From NCBI GenBank assembly GCA_016125255.1, contig WGMD01000003.1:1-64000 (forward strand): DNA of 64,000 nt, given 5' to 3'. A program made the translations under genes and the position numbers. Position 1 is the first letter of the stretch. The number at the start of each line of letters is the position of its first letter. This document shows, in pieces, positions 43,212 to 53,330 of the stretch. The DNA comes from Planctomycetota bacterium. Its GTDB lineage: Bacteria > Planctomycetota > Phycisphaerae > Phycisphaerales > Zrk34. A model generated the notes under the pieces. That model did not search any database. It saw nothing but the letters and a program-made list of their open reading frames with translations, and was not told where the DNA came from.

Positions 43212-45118
43212 GACGAGGCCTCCTGCGTCGGAGCGTCCGCGCGTGCGGGGGCCGGATTCAGATGGTCCTGCGCCATGCGGCGGAACACATTGACCGCGCG
43301 CCGGCGTACATTCGGATCGGCATCGTGCTGAGCCATCGACGCCACGTCGTACGCCACCTGATCGATCCCCATCTGCTCCACGACCCACAAGGCGCTGATG
43401 CGATGCCTGGCGTCCGTATCCGCGAGCATGCGGCGCAGCGCCGGCAGCGCGTTGATGACCGGCAGCTCCATCAGCGCCTTGATGGCGTTGGCCCGGCTTC
43501 GATTGCCCTCGCCGTCGGTCAACTGGATCAGCGACGCGCGCGCGTCCTCGACGGCGTCAAGCTGCTGAAGCGACTCGACGGCGTTGGCGCGCACGCGGTC
43601 ATCCGGATGCTCCAGCGCCTCGGTGAGGCGCGTGACGGCTTTGGACGAGGCGGGCACGTGCCCGAGCGCCGCCGCGGCCGTGGAGGCGATGCGCGAAACG
43701 GGATCGTGAACGAGCTGCACAAGCTGATTCTCGAAGTAGCTTTCCTGGCTCAGATGACGCGCCACCATCACGGCGCGGAAGCGATCGTCGGCCCGATCGC
43801 TGGCCATGCGCGCCGCGAGCTGGTGATGGAAATGCGCATCAATCTTCATCAGCGCCCGTCCCGCCGCCAATCGCACCGAGGGGGCGAGCTGATCCCAATG
43901 CTCCCAGAAACGCGCGAAACCCACCGGCTGAAACTGCGATTCGGCGAGCGTCGCCACATCGTGATGCGGCGAGGTGATGAGCCGCACGAGCAGGTCGTTG
44001 AGCCCCGACCAGCGCCGGGCGATCAGATGGCGCAGCGCAATGCGCGCGATCACCGGCTCGCCGTCGAAGCACATGTTGGCGATCGCATCATCCGCCTGAA
44101 TCTTGTGCATCTTGATCAGCGCCCGGAGCACCAGCATGCGCGTGACGCGGTCCGCCGAGTGCATCAACGGGTCCATCGCCTTGATCTTCGACTCCGTGCG
44201 CGTGTTGAGGCAGCGGACCCAGCGCGGCACATTCCGAAGCACCGGCGCGGGAAAACCGTCGACCATTTCCGCGTCCGGCAGAAGATGGTCGCATTGGGCA
44301 ACCTTGCGGATCGCCGAGCGGATCGGCCGGGCGGCCAGAAGATGCGACTGCGCGATGACGCGATCGAGATAGGGGACGATGGCGCGCAGACGCAAACCCT
44401 CCGCCACGGCGGGCATCAGTTCCTCGGTGGCCGCGAAGCTCAACATCGCATGCGCGATCGGCGCGCTGTCGGGATGGCGGAGCATCTTTGAGAGCCCGAT
44501 GTGCGCCGGTGCGTGCACATCCTTGAAGTGCGCGAGCAGATGACTGGAGCGGCGCGGCGCCAAAAGCGCGACGGCCGTCAGCACATCGTGACGCCCGTGA
44601 CGCTGATAGCACGCGCACGCTTCCGCCAGCGCGAGCGTCATCCACGCCACGCGCCGCATCGGCGTAGGCGCGGCCGCACCGTGCGTCTCGGGCGGCGGAC
44701 CGGCAGCGAGCAACTGCGACAGATCCAAAAGCCCCGCCGCCCCGGCGCGCGTCAACCGCGCATCATCCGCGTGAAGCTGCGCCGCCAACAGGTACGCCAG
44801 CCGCAAGCTGCCTGAGCGCGCGATGAGTTGCACGGCGTTGAGCCGCGTGGTGACGTCGGCGTCGCTCGCCGCGGCGCGCAACACGCTGTCGAGCTGCGGC
44901 ACGTGATCAACGACGAGCCGCTGAAGTTCGGGTTTGAAGCGGTCGAAGCATCGGACGAGCCCGATCTGGGCCGCCTCGTGCCGGCGTTCAAGCAGCAAAT
45001 GCACCAACCTGGGCACATCCGCCTCCGATGCGCTCGACAGCGCCCCCGCGATGGCATGGTCCACCACCGGGTGCGCCACATGCTCAATCAAGTCGAATAT
45101 GCTTCGTTTGGGCGCCAT
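43208..45118 (-). CDS. HEAT-repeat protein
   Basis: A 636-residue protein made almost wholly of alpha-helical repeats. Clear HEAT units are seen toward the C-terminus (DPVSRIASTAAAALGHV, HPDDRVRANAVESLQQL, GNRSRANAIKALMEL, DADPNVRRRAVNVF). No signal peptide or membrane helix is evident, so it is probably cytoplasmic. Such proteins serve as scaffolds. The 4-bp overlap with the small membrane protein gene suggests the scaffold is brought to the membrane. The actual function is unknown. Confidence 0.8.
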   Translation of the reverse strand: MAPKRSIFDLIEHVAHPVVDHAIAGALSSASEADVPRLVHLLLERRHEAAQIGLVRCFDRFKPELQRLVVDHVPQLDSVLRAAASDADVTTRLNAVQLIARSGSLRLAYLLAAQLHADDARLTRAGAAGLLDLSQLLAAGPPPETHGAAAPTPMRRVAWMTLALAEACACYQRHGRHDVLTAVALLAPRRSSHLLAHFKDVHAPAHIGLSKMLRHPDSAPIAHAMLSFAATEELMPAVAEGLRLRAIVPYLDRVIAQSHLLAARPIRSAIRKVAQCDHLLPDAEMVDGFPAPVLRNVPRWVRCLNTRTESKIKAMDPLMHSADRVTRMLVLRALIKMHKIQADDAIANMCFDGEPVIARIALRHLIARRWSGLNDLLVRLITSPHHDVATLAESQFQPVGFARFWEHWDQLAPSVRLAAGRALMKIDAHFHHQLAARMASDRADDRFRAVMVARHLSQESYFENQLVQLVHDPVSRIASTAAAALGHVPASSKAVTRLTEALEHPDDRVRANAVESLQQLDAVEDARASLIQLTDGEGNRSRANAIKALMELPVINALPALRRMLADTDARHRISALWVVEQMGIDQVAYDVASMAQHDADPNVRRRAVNVFRRMAQDHLNPAPARADAPTQEASS

Positions 45119-45303
45119 TCACATTCCGGCCAAGTTTGGGGCGATTCCATCATGTTTATCGGCCGCTACCGGCGATGAACATGACGATGGCGCAACACGT
45201 AAAAAATCCGTTCTGATCGTTGAAAAATTGGTATTTTTCGAGTGACTTCCCATTTTACCCTTGCTACCATACACGCCTTACAACCGGTCCAGGGGCCTAA
45301 TTT

Positions 45304-45843
45304 ATGAGCATCAACAAGTCTCCCAGTGTCCAAACATACCGCCTTTTGCTATATCGGCGGGCACTGCACCCCGAGCTTTTCGGCATTCAAGACCGCCGGG
45401 CAATCGTCCAAAGTGGTTATGAATTCGAGAGTTGGATCATGCCCGGCGGACATGTCCTGCGCTTTCAGGTCGGCGGCGAGTGCGTCAGCGAAGCGGTCAT
45501 CGATCATGACACGCAGCTTCCGCAGCGCGGCCTGATCCTCGCCCTGCCCTGCCTGGGCGAGAAGGAAATGGACCAAAAGATCGAAAACGCAGTGACTTAC
45601 GTCACCAGCGTCCAGACCGAGCAGCTTTCGGACAATCTTTTCACCGCTTCGTACAACGAGATGAAGGATTTCGCCGCGGAAACGGAAGCCATGCGCTACG
45701 AATGGCTCGACGTGGAAGGCGGGCAGAACCTGTCCGTGCTCGATGTGCAGCGGTACAAGCGTGAGATTCACGCCCAGAGCTACCACCTGATCGGCTCCGC
45801 CGGGTTCATCCTCCGGACGCAGACGATCTTCGAGGTCGCTTAA
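45304..45843 (+). CDS. DUF2617-like protein
   Basis: A 179-residue soluble protein. The pattern LLYRRALHPELFGIQDRR, then YEFESWIMPGGHVLRFQVG, and a later YEWLD with many polar residues recalls DUF2617, a family of unknown function; the match is from memory. No catalytic motif stands out. It is followed by the KDPG aldolase gene after 10 bp. The 185-bp gap upstream is AT-rich, with a possible extended -10 (TGCTACCAT) near 45260. Confidence 0.6.
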   Translation: MSINKSPSVQTYRLLLYRRALHPELFGIQDRRAIVQSGYEFESWIMPGGHVLRFQVGGECVSEAVIDHDTQLPQRGLILALPCLGEKEMDQKIENAVTYVTSVQTEQLSDNLFTASYNEMKDFAAETEAMRYEWLDVEGGQNLSVLDVQRYKREIHAQSYHLIGSAGFILRTQTIFEVA

Positions 45844-45853
45844 GCGACGCGCC

Positions 45854-46507
45854 ATGGTCATGCTTGATCGCGCTGCCACGGTTCAATTCATTGAAAAGCA
45901 CACGCTCATCGCCGTGATCCGCAGCGACTCGGCCCAGCAGGCGGTCGATACCGCCAAGGCCCTCGCCGACGGCGGCGTCCTCGTCCATGAAATCGCCATG
46001 ACCACGCCCGATGGACTTCGCGCCATCGAGTCGGCGGCATCCCAACTCGGCGGTGATTGCGTCGTCGGCGTCGGCACGGTACTGGATCCGCAGACCGCCC
46101 GCGATGCGGTGGCGGCGGGTGCGGCGTTCGTGTTCGCACCCAACGTCAATCTGCACGTGATCGAAGCGGTCAACCAGATGAACCGCCCCATCGTTCCGGG
46201 GGCGTTGACGCCGACGGAGATTGTCACGGCCTGGTCGGCGGGCGTGGACATGGTCAAGCTTTTTCCCGCCAATCACTTCGGCCCCAAATACATTCAGGAC
46301 ATTCACGGCCCCCTGCCGCACGTCAAAATCACGCCCACCGGCGGCGTCGATCTGACGACGATCAAGGCCTGGCTCGACGCGGGGGCGGCGGCGCTGGGCG
46401 TCGGGTCGGCACTGGTGAAAAAAGATCTGATGCGCCGCGGCGATTGGAAGGCCCTGTCCGCACTGGCGCTACAATATGTGCAGGCGGTGCGCGACGCCCG
46501 CCGCTGA
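45854..46507 (+). CDS. eda: KDPG/KHG aldolase
   Basis: A 217-residue class I aldolase that splits 2-keto-3-deoxy-6-phosphogluconate into pyruvate and glyceraldehyde 3-phosphate (Entner-Doudoroff and uronate routes). The Schiff-base Lys is in DMVKLFPANHFG, the general-base Glu in VHEIAMTTP, and the phosphate-binding end is TPTGGVDL. The usual EITLRT reads EIAMTT, so Arg of that motif is missing, which may change the substrate. Start at 45854 or at the Met two codons later. Confidence 0.9.
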   Translation: MVMLDRAATVQFIEKHTLIAVIRSDSAQQAVDTAKALADGGVLVHEIAMTTPDGLRAIESAASQLGGDCVVGVGTVLDPQTARDAVAAGAAFVFAPNVNLHVIEAVNQMNRPIVPGALTPTEIVTAWSAGVDMVKLFPANHFGPKYIQDIHGPLPHVKITPTGGVDLTTIKAWLDAGAAALGVGSALVKKDLMRRGDWKALSALALQYVQAVRDARR

Positions 46508-46575
46508 CCCCGATTTCACGGGTTTTCCCGCCCCCTTGTCTAAATCCGGCCGATCGCGAATAATACCCCCTAGCT

Positions 46576-47220
46576 ATGTCCACCCCCACCACCCCCGCAC
46601 AGACGGTATACCTGATCACGTCCAGTTCGACCGCCTGGCAGGCGGCGGACCGGATGCAGGGCGATACGGACTTGCCCGCCACGGAATCGGGGTTGGCGGT
46701 CGTGCGGGCCGGTGCGTCGGTCGCCCCGCCCGAGTCGCCGGTCGGCACGATCTGGTGCGCCGAGGACGAGGCGAGCCGGCAGACGGCGGAGCTGGTCGCT
46801 CGCGTGTGGGGCGAAGCGAAGGTCAAGCATAACGCCGCCCTGGCGGAGATGAACCTGGGCCTGTGGCAGGGCTTGACCACGAAGGATCTGACGACGCGCT
46901 ATCCGACGGCCTTCAACCAGTGGTTGTCGGACCCGGCGAACGTGTCCCCGCCGCAGGGCGAGTCGCTTGAGTCGGCGGAGCAGCGGCTGATGGTCGGGCT
47001 GGGCCGACTCCTCAATCGCGCGGCGGGCGATCCGACGGCGATCGTGCTGCGGCCGATGATGCTCGCCATCACGCGCTCCGTGCTTCTGGAGCTGCCCATC
47101 ACCGAATCCCTCAATCACGCGCAGCGCCCCGTCGTCGAGCGCATCGATCTGGCGTCGAGTCTGCTGCGCCACCTCCGCTCCGGCAAGCGGCCCAAATCCG
47201 CCGGGAGGATCTCCGCATGA
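46576..47220 (+). CDS. Histidine-phosphatase-fold protein lacking catalytic residues
   Basis: A 214-residue protein of the phosphoglycerate-mutase fold. The segments line up well with active members: [20 protein letters not shown] (20-39), then [11 protein letters not shown] and [14 protein letters not shown]. But the N-terminal RHG becomes T-S-S (15-17, in LITSSST), and the second His of the late SHGG strand is replaced in [10 protein letters not shown]. It is therefore probably not a phosphatase. Its stop overlaps the accD start by 4 bp (ATGA), so it may bind or regulate AccD. Confidence 0.8.
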   Translation: MSTPTTPAQTVYLITSSSTAWQAADRMQGDTDLPATESGLAVVRAGASVAPPESPVGTIWCAEDEASRQTAELVARVWGEAKVKHNAALAEMNLGLWQGLTTKDLTTRYPTAFNQWLSDPANVSPPQGESLESAEQRLMVGLGRLLNRAAGDPTAIVLRPMMLAITRSVLLELPITESLNHAQRPVVERIDLASSLLRHLRSGKRPKSAGRISA

Positions 47221-48071
47221 CACAGGTCCCCGGTCGTAGCTGGCAGGAACTCGTGGACACCACCAACGAACGCCCCGGCGTGCCGGAGGGGCTTTGGATG
47301 CGCTGCCCCGCCTGCGAGGCGATGGTGTATCGCAAGCAGGTGGAGATGAATCTTTGGGTCTGCCCCGAAGCCGACTGCTCCCATCACTACCGCATCAGCG
47401 CCAGGCAGCGTGCGCTTCAGCTTTGCGACCCCGACAGCTTCGAGCCCAAGTGGACCGATGTCTCGCCGACCGACCCGCTCAAGTTCGTCGATCTCAAACC
47501 CTACAAGGATCGCCTCAAGAGCGAGCAGGACAAGATTCAGCAGCCCGATGCGATCGTCGCCGGGACCGGCTACATCAAGGGCCGCCGCGTCGTCCTCGCC
47601 TGCCTCGATCCGACGTTCATGATGGGCTCGATGGGCAGCGTCGTGGGCGAAGTGCTCACGCGCAGCATCGAGTACGCTCAGGAACACGACTGGCCGCTCA
47701 TCATCGTCTCCTGCTCCGGCGGCGCCCGCATGCAGGAGTCGTCGCTGAGTCTGATGCAGATGGCCAAGACTTCCGCCGCCCTCGCCCGCCTCGACGAAGC
47801 CGGCGGCCTGTTCATCTCCGTCCTCGTCGACCCGACCACCGGCGGCGTCACCGCCTCGTTCGCTATGCTCGGCGACATCATCCTCGCCGAACCCAAAGCC
47901 CTCATCGGCTTCGCCGGCCCCCGCGTCATCGCCAACACCGTCCGCCAGGAACTGCCCCCCGGCTTCCAACGAGCCGAATTCCTCGTGGAAAAGGGCTTCG
48001 TCGACCGCATCGTCGACCGCAAGAACCTCCGCAGCGAAATCTCCCGCATCATCGACTACGCCGGAAAATGA
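47217..48071 (+). CDS. accD: Acetyl-CoA carboxylase carboxyltransferase subunit beta
   Basis: A 284-residue subunit that, with AccA, makes malonyl-CoA for fatty acids. The N-terminal zinc ribbon has CPAC and, 15 residues later, C-P-E-A-D-C, so the second pair is spaced C-x4-C rather than the usual C-x2-C. The carboxyltransferase part shows [23 protein letters not shown] and [15 protein letters not shown], then GFAGPRVI. It starts by 4-bp overlap with the histidine-phosphatase-like gene. Confidence 0.94.
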   Translation: MTQVPGRSWQELVDTTNERPGVPEGLWMRCPACEAMVYRKQVEMNLWVCPEADCSHHYRISARQRALQLCDPDSFEPKWTDVSPTDPLKFVDLKPYKDRLKSEQDKIQQPDAIVAGTGYIKGRRVVLACLDPTFMMGSMGSVVGEVLTRSIEYAQEHDWPLIIVSCSGGARMQESSLSLMQMAKTSAALARLDEAGGLFISVLVDPTTGGVTASFAMLGDIILAEPKALIGFAGPRVIANTVRQELPPGFQRAEFLVEKGFVDRIVDRKNLRSEISRIIDYAGK

Positions 48072-48081
48072 GTCATTTTCC
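48063..48081. terminator. Bidirectional terminator palindrome after accD
   Basis: GGAAAATGA-G-TCATTTTCC, a perfect 9-1-9 inverted repeat that contains the accD stop codon. It lies between convergent genes. Confidence 0.6.
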
Positions 48082-48098
48082 AAAGTTGATGGAATGCG

Positions 48099-48800
48099 TC
48101 AGTCGGCGTGCTTGAAGAACTCGATCGGCGTCGATTCCGATGAAGGCGCCAGCAGTTTGATGTTGTCGACGCGGCCGGTGTCGTCGAACGAGCCCACGCC
48201 GACGTAGCCGGCGTCGAACGTCTTGTCCTCGGCCTCCATGATGGGCTTTTCCATGTCGTCGGCGTAGACGGCGATGCGGCCGGTCTTCGCATCGCGGACG
48301 AGTCGCATGTGATGCCATGCATCGTGGCCCCAGTCGAAGCCCTCGGTGCCGGTCTTGGTGATGGCGAGGCGCGGGGCGCTATTCACGATGAAGATGTTGT
48401 GCGCGTGCGGGTCGCGCTTGGTGGCGATGTGCACATAGTAAAAGTGCGCGGGGTCCTGAAAGTTGAAGAACAGGCACATGTCGCGATGACCGTATTCCTT
48501 GCCGGTCTGCCGCAGGTCGATGTCCAGGACGAAGTCGGCGACTTTCACCTTATCGATCAGCGCGATGTTGAACGGCGAGCGCACCGCCGGCTCGTACTTG
48601 CTCTTGCCGAAAAGCTCCATGTATCCGTTGTCGCTTTCCTTGTCATGCTTCCACGCGGTCGGATCGGTGAAGACAAAACGATGAATCGCATCCGCCGAGT
48701 CGAACGACTCTTCAAACACGCTCTTGTATCCCTGCGGCGCATCGGCGGCGAAAGCGACGGCGGTCATGACCAGTACGAGCAACATCACGATGCGGGACAT
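48099..48800 (-). CDS. Secreted DUF1080/LamG-like protein
   Basis: A 233-residue exported protein. A signal peptide covers about 1-19 (MSRIVMLLVLVMTAVAFAA). The mature part has the beta-sandwich look of DUF1080 (3-keto-disaccharide hydrolase) or LamG proteins: DLRQTGKEYGHRDMCLFFNF, then FYYVHIA, HHMRLVRDAKTGRIAVYAD and GYVGVGSFDDTGRVDNIKLL. It probably binds or cleaves a sugar. AAGGAG lies 6 nt before the ATG at 48800. The Gfo/Idh/MocA gene lies 58 bp upstream on the same strand, so a shared sugar pathway is likely. Confidence 0.75.
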   Translation of the reverse strand: MSRIVMLLVLVMTAVAFAADAPQGYKSVFEESFDSADAIHRFVFTDPTAWKHDKESDNGYMELFGKSKYEPAVRSPFNIALIDKVKVADFVLDIDLRQTGKEYGHRDMCLFFNFQDPAHFYYVHIATKRDPHAHNIFIVNSAPRLAITKTGTEGFDWGHDAWHHMRLVRDAKTGRIAVYADDMEKPIMEAEDKTFDAGYVGVGSFDDTGRVDNIKLLAPSSESTPIEFFKHAD

Positions 48801-48858
48801 GCGCGGCTCCTTGCGAAGTCTTGGTGACCATTCATGCGGGAACAAATCGCCCTTAATT

Positions 48859-50319
<1,461 letters not shown>

Positions 50320-50459
50320 GGCATGCCTCCTGGCGGGTGAGAGAAATACGAAAGGCCTCGCATTATCTTAACGCCCGACCAAAACGCACGCCTGTCCCAA
50401 TTTGTGGTTTTTTTCTTCCTGATTTTTCGTCATTGACGGCGAACGACGACCCTCACCGG

Positions 50460-50484
50460 TTAGCGGCGGGGCAACGCCCCGCGC
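50460..50484. repeat. Partial REP downstream of alr
   Basis: TTAGCGGCGGGGCAACGCCC then CGCGC, in the orientation of the arm at 24028-24051 and with its own GGGGC-AAC-GCCCC hairpin. It lies 14 bp from the alr stop and may act as its terminator. The rest of the 178-bp gap holds a T-rich run (50407-50415). Confidence 0.6.
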
Positions 50485-50497
50485 TTCCGATTGAACA

Positions 50498-51691
50498 TCA
50501 CACCGTCGCGACGAGGCCGACGCGGCCGGTCGCGGCGTCGGTGGTGACGAAGCGGCGCAAAATGCGCGGCGAGAGACGGCAGAGCATTTCGTAGGTGTTG
50601 ACGCCCGCCAGTTTCGCCAGCTTCGGCATCGCATTGGGCGCAGCCGGATCCTGCGCGATCAGTTCGACCTCCGAGCCGATGCCGATCGAATCCGGCAGGC
50701 CGGTCAGGTCGACGCTGATCTGGTCCATGTTGATCTGCCCGCGCACCGGCGCCGGATCGAGATTCGCACCGACGCGCACCATGCTCTGATTGCTCAGCGA
50801 CAGCGGATACCCGTCCGCATAGCCGACCGGCACGACGCCCAGGCGCGTCGGGCGATCGGTGACGAAGCGGCCGTGATACCCGACCGGGGCGTTCGCGCCG
50901 GTCTGCACGACATGCACGATATGGCTGGTCCATCGCACGACCGGCTTAAGCGCGAGCTTCTCATCAATGCGCGGCTCGCCGACGAGGTCTTCCACACCGT
51001 ACCCGAGCATGCCCAGCCCGAGGCGCACCGTGTTCTTGTGGTATCGGCGATCGCGCATCGTCGCATACGTGTTGGCGAAATGGATCATCACCTCGCGGCC
51101 AATGTGGTCGGCGTGACGCTCGAGCACCGCGTCGAAGCGGGCGAGCTGTTCGTCGGTGAACGCCACATCGTCGTCGGCCGCGGCGGGGTGCGTAAAGATC
51201 CCCGCGAGCTTGATGTACCGGCGGCCGGCGAGCGAGGGAATGACGCGGTCGGCTTCGTCGGCGCTCATGCCGACGCGCCCCATGCCCGTATCGATCTCGA
51301 TGTGAATCGGAATGGGGCAACCGAAGTGAAGCCCGATCGCTTCGATGCGGTCGAGCTGATCGGCACTGTGCACGGTCAGATGGAGCCGACCGGAAACGGT
51401 CGAGCGGTAGAGCACATCGGTGCGGTTGAGCTGATCGACGGGCATGAGCACCAGCAGCGGCGTGGTCAGCCCGGCGGCGGCGATCTGCGTGGCCTGCGCC
51501 ATGTTGTACACCGCCAGCAGCTTGACGCCCCTGGCCGCCAGCCGCCGCGCGATCGGCACGGCGCCCAGCCCGTATCCATCCGCCTTCACCACGGCGCAGA
51601 CCTTCACCGCCGGGCCGACGAGCCGCTGCCACGCGGCCATGTTTTCATCAAGGCGGCTCAGATCGACTTCGATACAGCTTGTGGGGGTCAT
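50498..51691 (-). CDS. alr: Alanine racemase
   Basis: A 397-residue PLP enzyme that makes D-alanine for peptidoglycan. The PLP Lys is in VCAVVKADGYGLG (about 30-42) and the second catalytic Tyr in VPVGYADGYPLS. IDTGMGRVGM and INMDQISVDLTGLP are typical. GGAG precedes the ATG. It is divergent from the DEAD-like helicase gene and is probably read alone. Confidence 0.94.
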   Translation of the reverse strand: MTPTSCIEVDLSRLDENMAAWQRLVGPAVKVCAVVKADGYGLGAVPIARRLAARGVKLLAVYNMAQATQIAAAGLTTPLLVLMPVDQLNRTDVLYRSTVSGRLHLTVHSADQLDRIEAIGLHFGCPIPIHIEIDTGMGRVGMSADEADRVIPSLAGRRYIKLAGIFTHPAAADDDVAFTDEQLARFDAVLERHADHIGREVMIHFANTYATMRDRRYHKNTVRLGLGMLGYGVEDLVGEPRIDEKLALKPVVRWTSHIVHVVQTGANAPVGYHGRFVTDRPTRLGVVPVGYADGYPLSLSNQSMVRVGANLDPAPVRGQINMDQISVDLTGLPDSIGIGSEVELIAQDPAAPNAMPKLAKLAGVNTYEMLCRLSPRILRRFVTTDAATGRVGLVATV

Positions 51692-51724
51692 GCTCCGGTC
51701 ATCCTAACCCGAAGATTTTTGTCC

Positions 51725-51753
51725 TTGTCCAGCCCTGCGAGCCGACATACGAT
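51725..51753 (+). promoter_or_regulatory. Sigma70-like promoter of the helicase gene
   Basis: TTGTCC (51725-51730), 17 bp, TACGAT (51748-51753), followed by AT-rich TAATAATAA. It gives a leader of about 150 nt before the ATG at 51912, the size seen for cold-shock genes. Confidence 0.55.
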
Positions 51754-51911
51754 TAATAATAACGGTTGTCTCGGTCCCGCAAACACACATTTTTCAAAGG
51801 ATTCGCGGGAAACGGGCAATTGGCGGTACGCAGATCACGTCAGAACTGACTTCTACCCATCAGTTTTCACGCCATCCGCGTAGGGCCTTTTGCCCTGCTC
51901 CCCAACATGAC

Positions 51912-53267
51912 ATGAGCAGTGATATCTTCAACGACGACATCAAGTTCGCCGATCTGGGTCTGCGCCAGGAAGTGATGCAGGGACTGGAAAAGTGCGGATT
52001 TGTCCACCCGACGCACATTCAGGCCGCCCTGATCCCCTACATCCTCTCCGGCAAGGACGTGCTGGGGCAGGCCAAGACCGGCTCAGGCAAGACGGCGACG
52101 TTCGGGCTGCCGATCCTGCACGCCGCCGACCCGGCGATTCCCTCGCAGGCGCTGATTCTCGCCCCGACGCGCGAGCTGGCCGTGCAGATCGTGCGCGAGC
52201 TCGAAAAGCTCGGCGAGTTCACGGAAATTCATTCCGTCCCCGTCGTCGGCGGCGAATCGTACGGCAAACAGATTCAGGCGATGCGCCGAGGCGCTCAGAT
52301 CATCGTCGGCACGCCCGGCCGCGTCATGGACATGCACATGAAGGGCGAGCTGACGTTCGACAACCTCCGCTGGGTCGTGCTCGACGAAGTGGACCGCATG
52401 CTCGACATCGGCTTCCGCGAAGACATCCGCAAGATTCTCTCGAAGGTCAAGACCGATCATCAGACGATCTTCGTCTCCGCCACGATCGCCGGCGAAATCG
52501 AGCGGCTCGGCCGCCGGTACATGAAGAGCGACGCGGAGAAGATCACGACCGTCGCCGATTCGCTGACGGTGTCGCTGGTGACGCAGCATTACGTGCCGGT
52601 GCGGGCGTGGGACAAGCAGCGCATGATCGTGCATCTTCTGACGCACGAGGAAGCGGCGCTGACGGTCGTGTTCTGCCGGACGAAGCGCACGGTGTCGCGC
52701 GTGGCGAAGCTGCTTCAGACCAAGAATATCGACGCCTTCGAGATTCACGGCGACCTGCCGCAGGGCAAGCGCAACAAGATCATGGAGCGCCTCCGCAGCG
52801 GGAAGCTCGAAGTGCTCGTCGCCTCGGACCTGGCCAGCCGCGGCATCGACGTCGAAGGCATCACGCACATCATCAACTACGATCTGCCCGACGATCCGGA
52901 AGTGTACGTGCACCGCATCGGGCGCACCGCCCGCGCGGGCCGGACCGGCATCGCTTGGTCGTTCGTCACGCCCGATCAGGGTCAGCTTCTTTCGGAAATC
53001 GAAAAGCTTACGAACGTGCACATCCTTCCGCTTGAGTATGGCGACTTCACGCCGTCGGAGAAACCGGAGAACTGGACGGACGAGCCGCGCGGCGGATGGC
53101 GCGGGCCTGAGGCGCCGACCGTCAAGGAGCCGCCCAAGTCGCGCTACGAAGTGGAGATCGTCGACGCCGAGTCGGCCGATCCGAACCTGTTCCCCGGCGG
53201 AATCGTGCCCAAGAGCATGCCCCGCAAGAGCATCGGTTCGCGCTTCAAGACGCGCCGCGGCCGCTGA
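51912..53267 (+). CDS. DEAD-box-family RNA helicase with DEVD motif
   Basis: A 451-residue RNA helicase. Q motif (FVHPTHIQAALIP), Walker A GQAKTGSGKT, PTRELAVQ, TPGR, motif III SAT in FVSATIAGEI, then ASDLASRGIDVEG and HRIGRTARAGRTG are all present. The Walker B motif reads DEVD, not DEAD. A basic C-terminal tail (about 380-451) may bind RNA. It likely unwinds mRNA or helps ribosome assembly. A second ATG lies 5 nt upstream in another frame. Confidence 0.92.
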   Translation: MSSDIFNDDIKFADLGLRQEVMQGLEKCGFVHPTHIQAALIPYILSGKDVLGQAKTGSGKTATFGLPILHAADPAIPSQALILAPTRELAVQIVRELEKLGEFTEIHSVPVVGGESYGKQIQAMRRGAQIIVGTPGRVMDMHMKGELTFDNLRWVVLDEVDRMLDIGFREDIRKILSKVKTDHQTIFVSATIAGEIERLGRRYMKSDAEKITTVADSLTVSLVTQHYVPVRAWDKQRMIVHLLTHEEAALTVVFCRTKRTVSRVAKLLQTKNIDAFEIHGDLPQGKRNKIMERLRSGKLEVLVASDLASRGIDVEGITHIINYDLPDDPEVYVHRIGRTARAGRTGIAWSFVTPDQGQLLSEIEKLTNVHILPLEYGDFTPSEKPENWTDEPRGGWRGPEAPTVKEPPKSRYEVEIVDAESADPNLFPGGIVPKSMPRKSIGSRFKTRRGR

Positions 53268-53318
53268 TCGCCGCCCCTGTCCTTCACATGACGCTGACAC
53301 GCCGCCGCAATGGGCTGC

Positions 53319-53324
53319 TATGAT
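53319..53324 (+). promoter_or_regulatory. -10 box abutting the start of the next gene
   Basis: TATGAT, with an expected start of transcription near 53331, which is the first base of the ATG. CTGACA 19 bp upstream could be a weak -35. No ribosome-binding site is present, so a leaderless mRNA is likely. Confidence 0.45.
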
Positions 53325-53330
53325 ATGTGC

